From positions 1 through 56,086 of the forward strand of contig CAIPTY010000044.1 in the NCBI GenBank assembly GCA_903868145.1: a stretch of 56,086 nucleotides of DNA, written 5' to 3'. Each line of letters starts with the position of its first letter. Position 1 is the stretch's first letter. The notes beneath the pieces are model-generated. The model was given only the letters and a program-made list of their open reading frames with translations, was not told the DNA's origin and did not search any database. Origin of the DNA: an uncultured Desulfuromonadales bacterium (GTDB lineage: Bacteria > Desulfobacterota > Desulfuromonadia > Geobacterales > Pseudopelobacteraceae). Below are positions 44,795 through 54,147 of this stretch, piece by piece. Both the position numbers and the translations under genes were made by a program.

Positions 44795-44836
44795 CAGCAT
44801 ATACGCGATAACATGCTGGAATAATTTGTTTTTTTT
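44795..44836 (+). promoter_or_regulatory. Hairpin with T tract in the CoA-transferase leader
   Basis: CAGCAT (44795-44800) pairs with ATGCTG (44813-44818) over a 12-nt loop, with a run of eight T at 44829-44836 soon after. It lies inside the predicted leader. It resembles a weak attenuator rather than a strong terminator. Confidence 0.35.
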
Positions 44837-44916
44837 GGTCTGAGTTCCCGCAGTTTTGTAATTTTCAGGACGTGCATTCGTGCCTGTAGACATCAAATAA
44901 AAACAGGAGGTAGGAA

Positions 44917-46512
44917 ATGTCAGATTACGGTACCCTGCAAGACCGCGTACGACACAAATCACTATTGAGCAAGGTTATGACGGCCGAAGAGACGGTTCAA
45001 TTCTTCAAGCCGGGCATGAACCTAGGCTGGTCAGGATTTACTCCGGCCGGTTACCCGAAGGTGGTTCCGATTGCCCTTGCCGAGCACGTTGAAAAAAACA
45101 ATCTCCAGGGCAAATGGAAGTTCAACCTGTTCATCGGCGCCTCCGTCGGTGCCGAAACCGAAGACCGCTGGGCAAAAAATGACATGATTGACCGCCGCTG
45201 GCCCTATCAGACCGGCAAGAACATCGCCGCCGGCATCAATGAAGGCCGCATCCGCATGGGCGACAAGCATCTTTCCCTCTTCGCCCAGGATCTGGGCTAC
45301 GGCTTCTATACCAAGGACTCTGAAACCGGCAGACTCGATCTGGCCATTATTGAGTGTTCAGCAATTACCGAGGACGGCGGGCTTGTGCCGACTTCATCCT
45401 GCGGCGTAATCCCTGAAATTCTTATGCAGTGCGACAGGATCATTGTCGAGATCAACACCGGTCAACCATCATTCGAAGGGATTCATGACCTTCTTACTCC
45501 GCTCACTCCGCCGAATCGCCAGGTGTTCAACATCACCAAGGCCAACTCCCGCATCGGCTCGACCTCGATCCCCTGCAACCCGAACAAGATCATCGCCGTG
45601 GTCGAGTCCAAACTCCGTGACCAGGGCCGTGCCTTCGCAGAACAGGATGATACTTCCGAGGCGATTGCCGGACACGTTATCGACTTCTTCACCCAGGAAG
45701 TTAAAGCTGGACGTCTGCCGGACAATCTGCTGCCGATTCAGTCCGGTGTCGGTTCCATCGCCAATGCTGTTATCGGCGGCCTTGCAAAAGGTCCCTTCTA
45801 CAACCTGTCAGTCTATACCGAAGTGCTTCAGGATACCATGCTTGACCTGTTTGACTCCGGCAAGCTCGACTGCGCTTCCTCCTGCTCGCTCTCGCTCTCC
45901 GCTGATCCGGGCTTCCCGAAATTCTTCGCCAACATGGACAAGTATTTCGACAAGATCACGCTGCGTCCGCTCTCCATCTCCAACGCACCGGAGCCGATCC
46001 GTCGGCTGGGATGTATCGCCATGAACACGCCTGTCGAAATCGATATTTACGCCCATGCGAACTCGACGCTGGTCGGCGGAACCCGCATGATCAACGGTTT
46101 GGGCGGTTCCGGCGACTTCCTGCGCAACGGCTACCTGAAGATGATGCATACCCCCTCGTCACGTCCGTCCAAGACCGACCCGAACGGTATATCATGTGTA
46201 GTTCCGCACTGCTCGCACATCGACCACACCGAGCACGACCTGGATTGCGTCATCACCGAGCAGGGACTGGCCGACCTTCGCGGTCTGGCACCGAAGGATC
46301 GCGCACGCCGCATCATCGAGAAGTGTGCACACCCGGATTACAAGGACCAGTTGACCGAGTACCTCAATATTGCCGAAGCAGACTGCCTCAGGCGTAAAGT
46401 CGGCCATGAGCCGCAGTTGTGGGATCGGGCCTTCAAAATGCATCTCAACCTTGAGAGAAACGGCACCATGAAACTGAAAAACTGGGATGTCAAGGTCGAC
46501 CTCTGCGAATAA
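44917..46512 (+). CDS. Acetyl-CoA hydrolase/transferase family: likely succinyl-CoA:acetate CoA-transferase
   Basis: A 531-residue class I-type CoA-transferase of the AarC/SucCD-replacing family, with LGWSGFTPAGYPKVVPIALAEH near its start, VGSIANAVIGGL in the middle and a C-terminal glycine-rich VGGTRMINGLGGSGDF. In acetate-oxidising Geobacter the enzyme activates acetate with succinyl-CoA, closing the TCA cycle without succinyl-CoA synthetase. An AGGAGG site and strong promoter suggest high expression. It may pair functionally with the ActP-like symporter at 8268. An acetyl-CoA hydrolase activity cannot be excluded from sequence. Confidence 0.9.
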   Translation: MSDYGTLQDRVRHKSLLSKVMTAEETVQFFKPGMNLGWSGFTPAGYPKVVPIALAEHVEKNNLQGKWKFNLFIGASVGAETEDRWAKNDMIDRRWPYQTGKNIAAGINEGRIRMGDKHLSLFAQDLGYGFYTKDSETGRLDLAIIECSAITEDGGLVPTSSCGVIPEILMQCDRIIVEINTGQPSFEGIHDLLTPLTPPNRQVFNITKANSRIGSTSIPCNPNKIIAVVESKLRDQGRAFAEQDDTSEAIAGHVIDFFTQEVKAGRLPDNLLPIQSGVGSIANAVIGGLAKGPFYNLSVYTEVLQDTMLDLFDSGKLDCASSCSLSLSADPGFPKFFANMDKYFDKITLRPLSISNAPEPIRRLGCIAMNTPVEIDIYAHANSTLVGGTRMINGLGGSGDFLRNGYLKMMHTPSSRPSKTDPNGISCVVPHCSHIDHTEHDLDCVITEQGLADLRGLAPKDRARRIIEKCAHPDYKDQLTEYLNIAEADCLRRKVGHEPQLWDRAFKMHLNLERNGTMKLKNWDVKVDLCE

Positions 46513-46535
46513 TCAATTAAGCAGTTGTTCCGTTT

Positions 46536-46572
46536 CAAGAAAGCCCCCCGGGAAACCGGCGGGGCTTTCTTG
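46536..46572. terminator. Terminator between the CoA-transferase and xerC-like genes
   Basis: CAAGAAAGCCCC pairs with GGGGCTTTCTTG, with inner CGG/CCG pairing. The stem is strong and lies 24 nt after the CoA-transferase stop and 7 nt from the converging recombinase stop. It can serve both. Confidence 0.85.
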
Positions 46573-46578
46573 TATGTT

Positions 46579-47484
46579 TTATTTCAAAGCGTGAGCCTTG
46601 GGATGTGCCTTGTCGTAGACCTCCATCAGACGATCGATGCCGACATGGGTGTATTTTTGGGTGGTGGAGAGCGAGGCGTGGCCGAGTAGTTCCTGAATGG
46701 CGCGCAGGTCTGCGCCCCCTTCCAGCATGTGGGTGGCAAAGGTGTGACGCAGGATGTGCGGCGAAATGCGTTTGAATGCGGCGATGCGCATCACGTGGGT
46801 ATCCACAATACGGGTGACACTGCGCCGGTTGATGCGTTGGCCGCGAGTGTTCAGAAACAGCACATCACTTCCGTTCGGGTTGTCACGCTTTGCCAGATAC
46901 TCCCGGACGGCTTCGATAGCACGGCCGCCAACCGGGACGATCCGCTCCTTCCCACCTTTGCCCATCACCCGCACCATGCCGCCCGAAAGATCCAGGTCGC
47001 CGATCATAAGGCCGGTCAGTTCCGAGACCCTCAGACCCGAGGAGTAGAGCATTTCCAGAATTGCCCGGTCGCGCAGGCCATATTTTTGATTTTCTGCCGG
47101 AGCCTCAACCAGGGTGGTTGCCTGGTCTATATCCAGATGAAACGGCAGGAGCTGCTCTTTTTTGGGTGTCGCAATAAGTTCTGCCGGGTTTTTAGCCAGC
47201 ACCCCCTGGCGGATCAGATACCGGAAAAAGCTCCGAATCGCGGCCAGCTTTCGCCCCATGGTGCTTTTTTTTGCCTTTTTGCCCAACAGCGCAAGGTAGC
47301 GACGTAACAGCAGATGGTTCACATCCGAGGTGGTTGCACTCTCCCCTTTTTCACGGGCTACAAAGTCCGCCAGTTGATCCAGATCCCGATGATATGCCTC
47401 AAGAGTGTGAGGCGAGACGTTGCGCTCCTCGTCCAGGTATCCGCAGAACATTTCGATATGTTTACTGAATGTTGTCACAGCCAC
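46579..47484 (-). CDS. xerC: Tyrosine recombinase XerC/XerD type
   Basis: A 301-residue tyrosine recombinase with an N-terminal SAM-like DNA-binding domain (about 5-90) and a catalytic domain holding the Arg in [10 protein letters not shown], Lys in [20 protein letters not shown], the second His in [14 protein letters not shown] and the Tyr in the same motif. Chromosome-dimer resolution at dif is the usual role; XerC or XerD cannot be separated with confidence. It starts at GTG 47484, right after the stop of the upstream lipoprotein-like gene, so the two may be coupled. Confidence 0.93.
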   Translation of the reverse strand: MAVTTFSKHIEMFCGYLDEERNVSPHTLEAYHRDLDQLADFVAREKGESATTSDVNHLLLRRYLALLGKKAKKSTMGRKLAAIRSFFRYLIRQGVLAKNPAELIATPKKEQLLPFHLDIDQATTLVEAPAENQKYGLRDRAILEMLYSSGLRVSELTGLMIGDLDLSGGMVRVMGKGGKERIVPVGGRAIEAVREYLAKRDNPNGSDVLFLNTRGQRINRRSVTRIVDTHVMRIAAFKRISPHILRHTFATHMLEGGADLRAIQELLGHASLSTTQKYTHVGIDRLMEVYDKAHPKAHALK

Positions 47485-47907
47485 CTAATCGAATGCGGGG
47501 AGGGTGCTATTAACCTGCCACCCTTTTTTCTCATCAGTATCGATAAAAATCCATTTCTGGGTATAGGTCAATGATCTGACCCGGTTTGACGGCAAGGTGT
47601 AGTAATCAAATTCGACCATAGACTCGGCGGTGCCTTTTTCAGGAAGACACTCAGAGGTCAGAATGCGGTAGTCGGTTATGGATACCCCGCGTTTTCTGAT
47701 CGATGCGGCTGTCTTCATGAATGCATCCCGCTCTTTGGGGTCAAAATATTGCATCCCGGCATTTTCCACCTCCTGCCAGCGCAACATCTTGTTGTATCCT
47801 TTCATGCTCTTTTCAAACGAGTCGCGGCTGTTGGAATTTCTGATGGTCGCGCAGGAGCAGAGCATCAGCAGGCACAGCATGGTCATAAATCGGTAATACT
47901 GTTTCAT
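47485..47907 (-). CDS. Putative lipoprotein of unknown function
   Basis: A 140-residue protein with a lipoprotein signal (about 1-18; LMLCSC, with cysteine near 16 or 18 as the lipidation site). A helical region follows (FEKSMKGYNKMLRWQEVENAG) and then a beta-rich C-terminus (VEFDYYTLPSNRVRSLTYTQKW). It resembles small conserved lipoproteins of Geobacterales whose role is unknown. The adjacent stop and GTG start of the recombinase suggest co-transcription, probably without shared function. Confidence 0.78.
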   Translation of the reverse strand: MKQYYRFMTMLCLLMLCSCATIRNSNSRDSFEKSMKGYNKMLRWQEVENAGMQYFDPKERDAFMKTAASIRKRGVSITDYRILTSECLPEKGTAESMVEFDYYTLPSNRVRSLTYTQKWIFIDTDEKKGWQVNSTLPAFD

Positions 47908-48072
47908 GGAATTACTTCCTTTCTCCGTTCATGTGGTCGATACGTCCATCTGTAGCACGTGCAACATTCTGAATTCAAGGATTCATACGTGTCCGTAATG
48001 GCTTTCTGTTGCCCGAAACCCAAAGATAGGGTATAAGAGGCATCGCTGTTTCACCATAACACGGAGCGCTCA

Positions 48073-48675
48073 ATGCACACACTTGTTCAATGGCTTCTGG
48101 CCAGCATCGGCGCCATGGGGTACCCCGGCATCTTCCTTCTGATGGCCATGGAAAGCTCGGTTATTCCGATACCAAGCGAACTGGTCATGCCACCGGCCGG
48201 CTATCTGGCCTTTCAAGGAAAAATGAGCTTGAGCGGCGCCATCCTGTGCGGGACATTCGGCAGCCTGGTGGGTGCCTACGCCAATTATTTCGTCTCACAT
48301 TATCTTGGCCGACCGCTGATCCTCAAGTACGGCAGGTACGTGCTGATCCCCCCTGAAAAATTTGAACGGGTCGAGCGTTTTTTCCAGCAACACGGTGAGA
48401 TATCAACATTCATCGGCAGGCTGTTGCCGGTGGTCAGGCACCTCATCTCAATCCCGGCCGGACTTTCCGGCATGAACCATCTCAAGTTCTCCATCTACAC
48501 ACTGGCGGGAGCCGCAATCTGGTGCAGCATACTGGCGGGAATCGGCTATGTTATCGGCGAAAATCAGGCGCTGATTATGAAGTACTCCCGCACGGCTCTG
48601 GTGTGGGTCGTTCTGTGCAGTATCGCACTTGTTACGGTCTACATCTGGTGGCAGCGACGTCAGCGGAGACATTAA
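48073..48675 (+). CDS. DedA family membrane protein
   Basis: A 200-residue membrane protein of the DedA/VTT family, with FLLMAMESSVIPIPSELVMPPAGYLA (about 17-42), GSLVGAYANYFVSHYLGRP and the helix-end motif GRLLPVVRHLISIPAGLSGM. Recent work ties DedA proteins to undecaprenyl-phosphate or phospholipid flipping; that link is general to the family, not shown here. The gene stands alone. Its 3' end lies 47 nt from pgeF. Confidence 0.92.
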   Translation: MHTLVQWLLASIGAMGYPGIFLLMAMESSVIPIPSELVMPPAGYLAFQGKMSLSGAILCGTFGSLVGAYANYFVSHYLGRPLILKYGRYVLIPPEKFERVERFFQQHGEISTFIGRLLPVVRHLISIPAGLSGMNHLKFSIYTLAGAAIWCSILAGIGYVIGENQALIMKYSRTALVWVVLCSIALVTVYIWWQRRQRRH

Positions 48676-48722
48676 AGCCCAAAGCACACAAGAAGGCAAA
48701 AGGAATTTTGGAGTTTTACGCC

Positions 48723-49517
48723 ATGCAGATGAAACGTTCGGAACGCATTCACTATCTCGACGGGCAATTTACCGGCCCGCATTGCTCTGTTCAGGGTTTT
48801 ACCACCCGCCACGAAGGGGTGTCGAGAACGCCATACAACTCCCTGAACCTGGGAACGACCACCAATGATCAGCCACACGCCGTGGAAGGAAACCGAAACC
48901 TCCTGGCACGCGCATTCGGGATCAGTCATAATTCGCTCGTTACCATACGCCAGGTGCATGGCACGGATATACTGGTGATAGACGAGCCTAACGAAGACGT
49001 CGGCCATTTTCTGAGCGTCGAGGGCGATGCCATCATCACCAACCAGCCGGGAGTCATGATCGGGGTCTGCGTAGCCGATTGTGTTCCGATCCTGCTGCTG
49101 GATAATCAAAAGAGGATTGTGGCGGCAGTCCATGCGGGCTGGCAGGGAACCGCATCAAAGCTGGTGGCCAAGACCGTGTCAGCATTTATATCTTTGTTTG
49201 ACAGTAAACTGGAAGATCTGCAAGCCATCACAGGCCCCAGCATCGGCCCGTGTTGCTACGAGGTTGACACCCCGGTCAGGCAGGCCTTTGCCCAGAATAG
49301 CGCCCCATGGGAAAGCTGTACCGAGAAGGCTGGCGAGGGGAAGTGGCGTCTCGACCTTGGGGCAGCCAATCGGGAGCTCTTGATAAGCGCCGGTGTCCCG
49401 GCAGCGCATATCCAGGTTTCCGATATGTGTGTCTGCTGCCACCGGGAGCTGTTTTTTTCATATCGCCGGGATAATGGTGAAACCGGCAGGCAGATGGGGT
49501 TCATCATGCTACGGTAG
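48723..49517 (+). CDS. pgeF: Laccase-domain purine nucleosidase-like protein (PgeF/YfiH)
   Basis: A 264-residue protein of the YfiH/PgeF family. It has the conserved QVHGTDI, CVADCVPIL, AVHAGWQGT and SIGPCCYEVD motifs with the His/Cys ligands of the copper/zinc-binding site. Family members act as peptidoglycan-editing or purine-nucleoside-linked enzymes. The frame extends to 48522, but ATG 48723 gives the family length. It lies upstream of comM. Confidence 0.9.
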   Translation: MQMKRSERIHYLDGQFTGPHCSVQGFTTRHEGVSRTPYNSLNLGTTTNDQPHAVEGNRNLLARAFGISHNSLVTIRQVHGTDILVIDEPNEDVGHFLSVEGDAIITNQPGVMIGVCVADCVPILLLDNQKRIVAAVHAGWQGTASKLVAKTVSAFISLFDSKLEDLQAITGPSIGPCCYEVDTPVRQAFAQNSAPWESCTEKAGEGKWRLDLGAANRELLISAGVPAAHIQVSDMCVCCHRELFFSYRRDNGETGRQMGFIMLR

Positions 49518-49574
49518 AAAAACGTGCTGAGCTTGAAGAGTTTATGAGTTTACTCAGAAAACCAGAGGTCATAC

Positions 49575-50633
49575 ATGCTCGCAAAAGTTTTCAGCAGCGC
49601 CCTGATCGGTATCGATGCCATTCTGGTTGATGTGGAGGTTGATCTTGCCCCCGGATTACCTGCTTTTGCCACGGTCGGCCTACCCGACGGCGCCGTCAAG
49701 GAGAGCAAGGATCGCGTCAAGGCGGCGTTGAAAAACTCCGGGTATGATTTCCCGGCTCGCCGCATTACCGCAAACCTGGCGCCGGCTGATATCAAAAAAG
49801 AAGGGGCTGCCTACGATCTGCCCATCTCCATCGGCATCCTCGCAGCAACCGGGGTCATCAAGGGTGCGAAGCTCCACGAATATATCCTGCTGGGAGAGTT
49901 ATCGCTGGATGGCGGTTTAAAGCCGATTCGCGGTGCGTTATCCATGGCAGTTGCCGCCAAGAAAGCCGGCTTGATCGGTCTGATTCTGCCGGCGGAAAAC
50001 GCCCCCGAAGCGGCTGTTGTCTCAGGTATCGACGTTATAGGTGCCACATCCCTTTCGCAGGTGGTGGAGTTCTTAAGTGGCCGCGAGATTATCGAACCGT
50101 GCCGGGTTGATCTGCAGGCGCTTTTTTCCAGCGGCTGTGAATACGGTGAGGATTTCAGCGAGGTAAAGGGGCAGGAACACGCCAAGCGTGCGCTGGAAAT
50201 CGCCGCCAGTGGTTCACATAATATCCTGATGATCGGCCCGCCAGGCTCCGGAAAGACCATGATTGCCCGTCGTATCCCGACCATTCTCCCCCAGATGTCC
50301 TTTGATGAAGCCATCGAGACTACCAAAATATTCAGCGTCAGCGGTATGCTGGAGAAGGAACGCGCCCTGCTGGCGGTGCGTCCTTTCCGTTCACCGCATC
50401 ACACCATCTCCGATGTGGGGCTGATTGGCGGCGGCACGACACCCAAGCCGGGTGAGGTGTCACTGGCTCATAATGGCGTACTTTTTCTGGATGAGCTGCC
50501 GGAATTCAAGAAGAACGTTCTTGAAGTCCTGCGACAGCCACTGGAAGATGGCAAAGTCACCATTTCGCGTTCATTGCTGTCACTCACCTATCCGGCACGT
50601 GTCATGCTGGTGGCAGCCATGAACCCCTGTTGA
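49575..50633 (+). pseudogene. comM: comM/yifB Mg-chelatase-like ATPase, cut after 352 residues by an integrated element
   Basis: The 5' part of a YifB/ComM gene, which encodes a hexameric helicase-like AAA+ protein aiding branch migration in transformation. The N-terminal domain (about 1-180), Walker A GPPGSGKT (about 220-227), the AAA core and FLDELPEF (Walker B) are intact. Full-length relatives are about 505 residues and continue AAMNPCPCG. Here the frame reads AAMNPC and then stops at TGA, where foreign sequence begins near 50630. The missing 3' part is expected at the far end of the element, outside the window. Confidence 0.93.
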
Positions 50634-50636
50634 AGC
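50588..50636. other. Left attachment junction (attL) in comM
   Basis: The comM coding sequence AACCCCTGT (about 50623-50631), expected to continue into CCNTGC for Pro-Cys-Gly, is followed instead by TGAAGCGGTACTC, where it stops matching. The crossover is thus near 50626-50632. The exact core cannot be set without attR or an empty comM. Confidence 0.7.
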
Positions 50637-52105
50637 GGTACTCTTTTCATAGTAGATGCATCCAGCTCAGGTACATTCCGCAAAACAAAATTCAGGCAAT
50701 CATCCCCAACATCAATCTTTTCAATTAGTTCTGACAGCAGCTCTTGTTTTGCGCCATAACTCAGATCATTCCATATGGAAGAAAGCGATTTTATCCTGTC
50801 AATCACGTATTCTCTGCTTATCTGTTCGGTCTTGTAAAAATCAATTTCTGCTTGAAGTCTAGGGATTTCGTTATCAACAAGTTCCCTTCTTACACTTAAA
50901 GGCTCCACCCTTGAGGTGAAAAGGTCCTTTACAATTCGTCCCTCACCATAAAGTTCAAATAGCATATCTATCTTTTGATTGATCGATTTGAACTCTTTCC
51001 GCAGGATTTCCAACCTATCTGTTTTATCAACAATCTTATTTTCCAGATTGATTTCGCCTTCCAGCTCTTCGGGGTGAATGTTTATATTTTGAACCAAATC
51101 CAGAAAAGCGGCTTCTATGGCGTCCTCGTTAATTTTTCTCGTGCAAGAGCGACATATATACCGTGGTGTTTTCATTCCACTGTAAGGACTGACATACATT
51201 TTTTGCCCACAGTCACAAATCACCAGGCCTGAAAACAGATATGATCCTTTTTTGGGAACGGACTTCTGAACATTGTATCTTCGCTCGCTTGCGAAAAGCA
51301 TATTCTGAACTTTATCCCATGCTTCCTCAGAGATTAAGGGAGGTACGTCCGTAAACACCCAGTCAGTCTCTGGCTTGAGTTCCCAAGATTTCTTATTGCC
51401 CTTACTTCTTGAATAGTTTGCACGCCGAGTACCTTTATAGGCAGGGTCTGTAAGGACACGTTTTATAGTTGTTGCGGTAAAAACAGACTTCCTTGATCGC
51501 AAACCTTCTTGTGACATTATTTTGCACACAGTTTTTATTTTCCCGTGCTCCTCATAGAGCTCAAAGGCTCTCTTTACAACCGGAACCTCCTCTGGGTTAG
51601 GAATTAATTTACCTTCTACCCAGTGAAAACCAAAAGGGCCAACTCCACCAGTGTGTTTACCAAGTTTAGCTCTTATAGGGATTGATGCGGCGACACGAGC
51701 GGAGATTTCCTCTCTTTCCCATTGAGCGAGGGCACCGATGACAGTGTAAAGAAGACGACCAGCAGGAGAAGATGTGTCAATGCTTTCTTCAAGGCTGATA
51801 AGCGATGCATTATATTTTTGGAAGTATTCAGAAATGTCTAAAAGCTGTTTTGTATTTCGAGCGAGTCGGGCGAGTTTAGAGAATATTAAGGCCTTTATTC
51901 GACCAGAGGCAACATCCTCAAGCATCCTCTTTGCTTCAGGATTATCAAGTACGTTTTTCCCAGACACACCGGACAGATCATACAGTTCTACAATATTCCA
52001 CTGCTTTATTTCCGCGTACATCCTGGCACGAGCTTCGTGGTTTTTTGGAGACTCTCCCCGTGCCTGGTCTTCAGTTGAAACTCTAATCCATATTCCTACG
52101 TCCAT
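50588..52105 (-). CDS. int: Large serine recombinase (site-specific integrase)
   Basis: A 505-residue serine integrase. The resolvase catalytic domain (about 1-140) holds the nucleophile Ser in IRVSTEDQ (Ser10) and [10 protein letters not shown] recombinase domain (about 150-260) and a zinc ribbon (ICDCGQKM and YICRSC) follow, then a coiled-coil C-terminal region (about 350-430). ATG 52105 with GAGG 8 nt upstream is preferred over GTG 52114, which overlaps the ribosome binding site. Its last 14 to 15 codons read through the comM side of the junction, so the tail differs when the element is excised. It integrates and, with a partner factor, may excise the element. Confidence 0.94.
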   Translation of the reverse strand: MDVGIWIRVSTEDQARGESPKNHEARARMYAEIKQWNIVELYDLSGVSGKNVLDNPEAKRMLEDVASGRIKALIFSKLARLARNTKQLLDISEYFQKYNASLISLEESIDTSSPAGRLLYTVIGALAQWEREEISARVAASIPIRAKLGKHTGGVGPFGFHWVEGKLIPNPEEVPVVKRAFELYEEHGKIKTVCKIMSQEGLRSRKSVFTATTIKRVLTDPAYKGTRRANYSRSKGNKKSWELKPETDWVFTDVPPLISEEAWDKVQNMLFASERRYNVQKSVPKKGSYLFSGLVICDCGQKMYVSPYSGMKTPRYICRSCTRKINEDAIEAAFLDLVQNINIHPEELEGEINLENKIVDKTDRLEILRKEFKSINQKIDMLFELYGEGRIVKDLFTSRVEPLSVRRELVDNEIPRLQAEIDFYKTEQISREYVIDRIKSLSSIWNDLSYGAKQELLSELIEKIDVGDDCLNFVLRNVPELDASTMKRVPLQQGFMAATSMTRAG

Positions 52106-52447
52106 ATGAATCACCTCACCAGCCTAAGTTATGAAGCCGATAATTTTAATACTTACTCGAAGCACAGCCAATTCAAACACACCATCAGAATCCACTCTCG
52201 AATATGTTCAGGACGTTACAAGGAATAAAAGCACAACTTTGATTAGCGTGGGCTTTTATTGAGAGGCACGACATTAGAAGTTAAAATAGCAAAATTCGGA
52301 CTGCGTATTAGCAGTCTGCCGTTATCCTGTTGGTGGTCTGTCAATTTGATACCACTAACAGTGGTAGTTTTCAATAATTATGCATCGTTCCGCATATAGC
52401 GAAACAGCCCTCATAACGGTATTTTCCAAAACGGAGATTTTATCGCT
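52106..52447. promoter_or_regulatory. Divergent regulatory region between integrase and XRE repressor
   Basis: No gene is visible in these 342 bases. They hold a 9-bp inverted repeat, AATAAAAGC (52224-52232) with GCTTTTATT (52252-52260), and a perfect operator-like palindrome, TACCACT-AAC-AGTGGTA (52350-52366), on the side of the repressor gene. Promoters for both directions are expected here. Confidence 0.6.
52350..52366. promoter_or_regulatory. Operator-like palindrome TACCACT-AAC-AGTGGTA
   Basis: A perfect 7-bp inverted repeat with a 3-bp centre, 82 nt upstream of the XRE gene start. Size and position fit the operator of a dimeric XRE regulator that controls itself and/or the integrase. 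Confidence 0.55.
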
Positions 52448-52783
52448 ATGAGTTCCATAATCGATAGCAAGGAAATTGGCCACCGAATCCGAGTATTCAG
52501 GCAAAAGGCCGGACTCAGTCAGGAAAGGTTGGCTGAAGCGATCGACATGTCATTCCAGCAGATCCAAAAGTATGAGAATGGCAAAAGCAAACTAAATACA
52601 AGCAGGCTCCAGTTAATCGCCGACGCTCTTGGAATAACAATCTATGCCTTTTTTGATGGCTACATTGATGCTCCATACAAACTTTCGTTAGATGAAAAGA
52701 AGTTGGTTGAAGCATTTCGCTCAATGAAAAGCAATTCCGCACGATGTGCTCTCCTAACGTTGGCAGAGCATTCTGAAAAGTGA
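52448..52783 (+). CDS. XRE-family transcriptional regulator (Cro/CI type)
   Basis: A 111-residue regulator with an N-terminal helix-turn-helix (about 11-65, IGHRIRVFRQKAGLSQERLA, FQQIQKYENGKSKLNTSRL) and a short C-terminal dimerisation part. It is divergent from the integrase, separated by the region with the palindrome at 52350. It probably keeps the element's excision or replication genes repressed. An AAAACGGAG site precedes the ATG. Confidence 0.9.
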   Translation: MSSIIDSKEIGHRIRVFRQKAGLSQERLAEAIDMSFQQIQKYENGKSKLNTSRLQLIADALGITIYAFFDGYIDAPYKLSLDEKKLVEAFRSMKSNSARCALLTLAEHSEK

Positions 52784-52870
52784 TCGTGCAATTCGATGTG
52801 GTGGATTTGAAGTGTGCCATAGCAAACTCAAGTCAATCCTACTCGTCATCTATTCTCACGTGGCGGTTCT

Positions 52871-53074
52871 ATGAAAGTAACATTTGAATTTAATAAATGT
52901 CACGGTTCCGAAGTAAGATGGCAGCGTATGCTGGATATCATCCGCCGGGATTTGGAAAAGCAAAGCATTGTGAGGTATTCGCAGTCTGATCTGGCAACAG
53001 CAACGCCCTCCACTCAAATCATTCCTCACAAACGTTCGAAAAAAGAATCGATTCCGGCAGTAAAAAATTCATGA
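52871..53074 (+). CDS. Hypothetical protein upstream of the replication initiator
   Basis: A 67-residue basic protein with no recognisable domain; it starts MKVTFEFNKCHG and ends in a Lys/Ser-rich tail. Its last codons overlap the ATG of the replication gene (ATGA), so it is co-translated with it. It could be a copy-control or accessory replication protein. The coding assignment rests mainly on the overlap. Confidence 0.55.
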   Translation: MKVTFEFNKCHGSEVRWQRMLDIIRRDLEKQSIVRYSQSDLATATPSTQIIPHKRSKKESIPAVKNS

Positions 53075-53856
53075 GCAGTTCAGGTTTCATCTTTCTGCCT
53101 GACGACATAAAGCTGCAACTCCCAGAGTGGGCAGACTCATTACGAGTATTACCTAACGAGGTTGTTCGTTCAGCTCTTTTCAATGTAGGGAACAGAAATC
53201 AACCAAGGCGTAACATTGAAAACGAGGAAATTGCCACTCTCGGGGATGGTTGTATCACATACACTGGCAAGGAATTACGTCAAGACGATGAGCTTGTATG
53301 GCTCAATATTCTCAATTTAATCAGAAAGCATCATCTCGGAGAGTGTGTGGAATTCTTGCCCTACTCGTTCCTACGCGAAATTAGCTGGCCAACAAATGGC
53401 GGTGGTGCTGAAAGATTGAGAAAATGCCTGTTAAGGATGTCTGTGACCGGTTTGACCATTTCATCAAAGCGACTCGGGATGGCAATTAACGTCTCTTTGA
53501 TCAGGAAATTTCTTTGGCGTGATGAATATACCGGCGAGCCATATAAGCAGTGGAAGGTGTGGCTTGAACCGGAGATATTATTATTGTTTGAGCCAAATTA
53601 TCTCACGTATCTCGACTGGCAAGTCAGGAAAAAGCTTCCAACAGGGATAGCTACTAGACTTTATGGATATTGGTCATCGCATCGTAAACCATTTCCAGAG
53701 GGGATATCTCGCTTAATGGTCGTGTGTGGGACCAAGATGCCAGTCAAACATTTCAAGGAGCAGCTAAAAGAAGCTTTGGCTGTGATGGAAACGGTCGGCT
53801 TTCTCTCCTCCTGGGAGATCTCAGCTAACGATGTAGTCAAGGTTATGCGTGCCTAG
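53071..53856 (+). CDS. TrfA-family plasmid replication initiator
   Basis: A 261-residue protein resembling TrfA of broad-host-range IncP plasmids: LPEWADSLRVLPNEVVRSALFNVG (about 15-38), ITYTGKELRQDDELVW, FLREISWPTNGGGAERLRKC, YLTYLDWQVRKKLPTG and LYGYWSSHRKPFPEGISRL, in the same order as TrfA. TrfA binds iterons and melts the origin. The gene is followed by eight iterons starting 4 nt after its stop. It overlaps the preceding small gene by 4 nt. The initiator strongly suggests plasmid-like replication of the element. Confidence 0.9.
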   Translation: MSSSGFIFLPDDIKLQLPEWADSLRVLPNEVVRSALFNVGNRNQPRRNIENEEIATLGDGCITYTGKELRQDDELVWLNILNLIRKHHLGECVEFLPYSFLREISWPTNGGGAERLRKCLLRMSVTGLTISSKRLGMAINVSLIRKFLWRDEYTGEPYKQWKVWLEPEILLLFEPNYLTYLDWQVRKKLPTGIATRLYGYWSSHRKPFPEGISRLMVVCGTKMPVKHFKEQLKEALAVMETVGFLSSWEISANDVVKVMRA

Positions 53857-53859
53857 TTT

Positions 53860-54147
53860 TCGACTTATGACCGATTAAGCCACAGTTTCAGGTGGTTGAA
53901 GCAGACATCCACCATTTGCCAGTTTTTTATCGACTTATGACCGACCATATTATGCAGCTTGAGACCAGGAAAATGAGGATTTGAGTGACTCGCTTTGAAA
54001 CGCTCTGGAATCTATCGACTTATGACCGACTCGATTGGGTCACTTTTCGACGTATGACCGGCAAGAATACGACTTATGACCGACCGCCATCGACTTTAGA
54101 CCGACAGGGAATCGACGTATGACCGGAGAGAAATCGACCTATGACCG
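53860..54147. repeat. Iteron array, eight copies of TCGACTTATGACCG
   Basis: Copies start at 53860, 53930, 54015, 54047, 54069, 54090, 54112 and 54134. Copies 1, 2 and 3 are perfect TCGACTTATGACCG; the others differ at one or two positions. The last five start 21 or 22 bp apart, two helical turns, so proteins bound there lie on one face. All point the same way. This is the classic make-up of an iteron replication origin. Confidence 0.92.

Noticed and set aside
44692-44916. A small RNA gene in the gap before the CoA-transferase
   Set aside because: The promoter, hairpin and T run fit a leader; nothing identifies a separate RNA.
53860-54147. Iterons as a CRISPR array
   Set aside because: Repeats are only 14 bp with 7-8 bp gaps, next to a TrfA-like gene; this is an origin.
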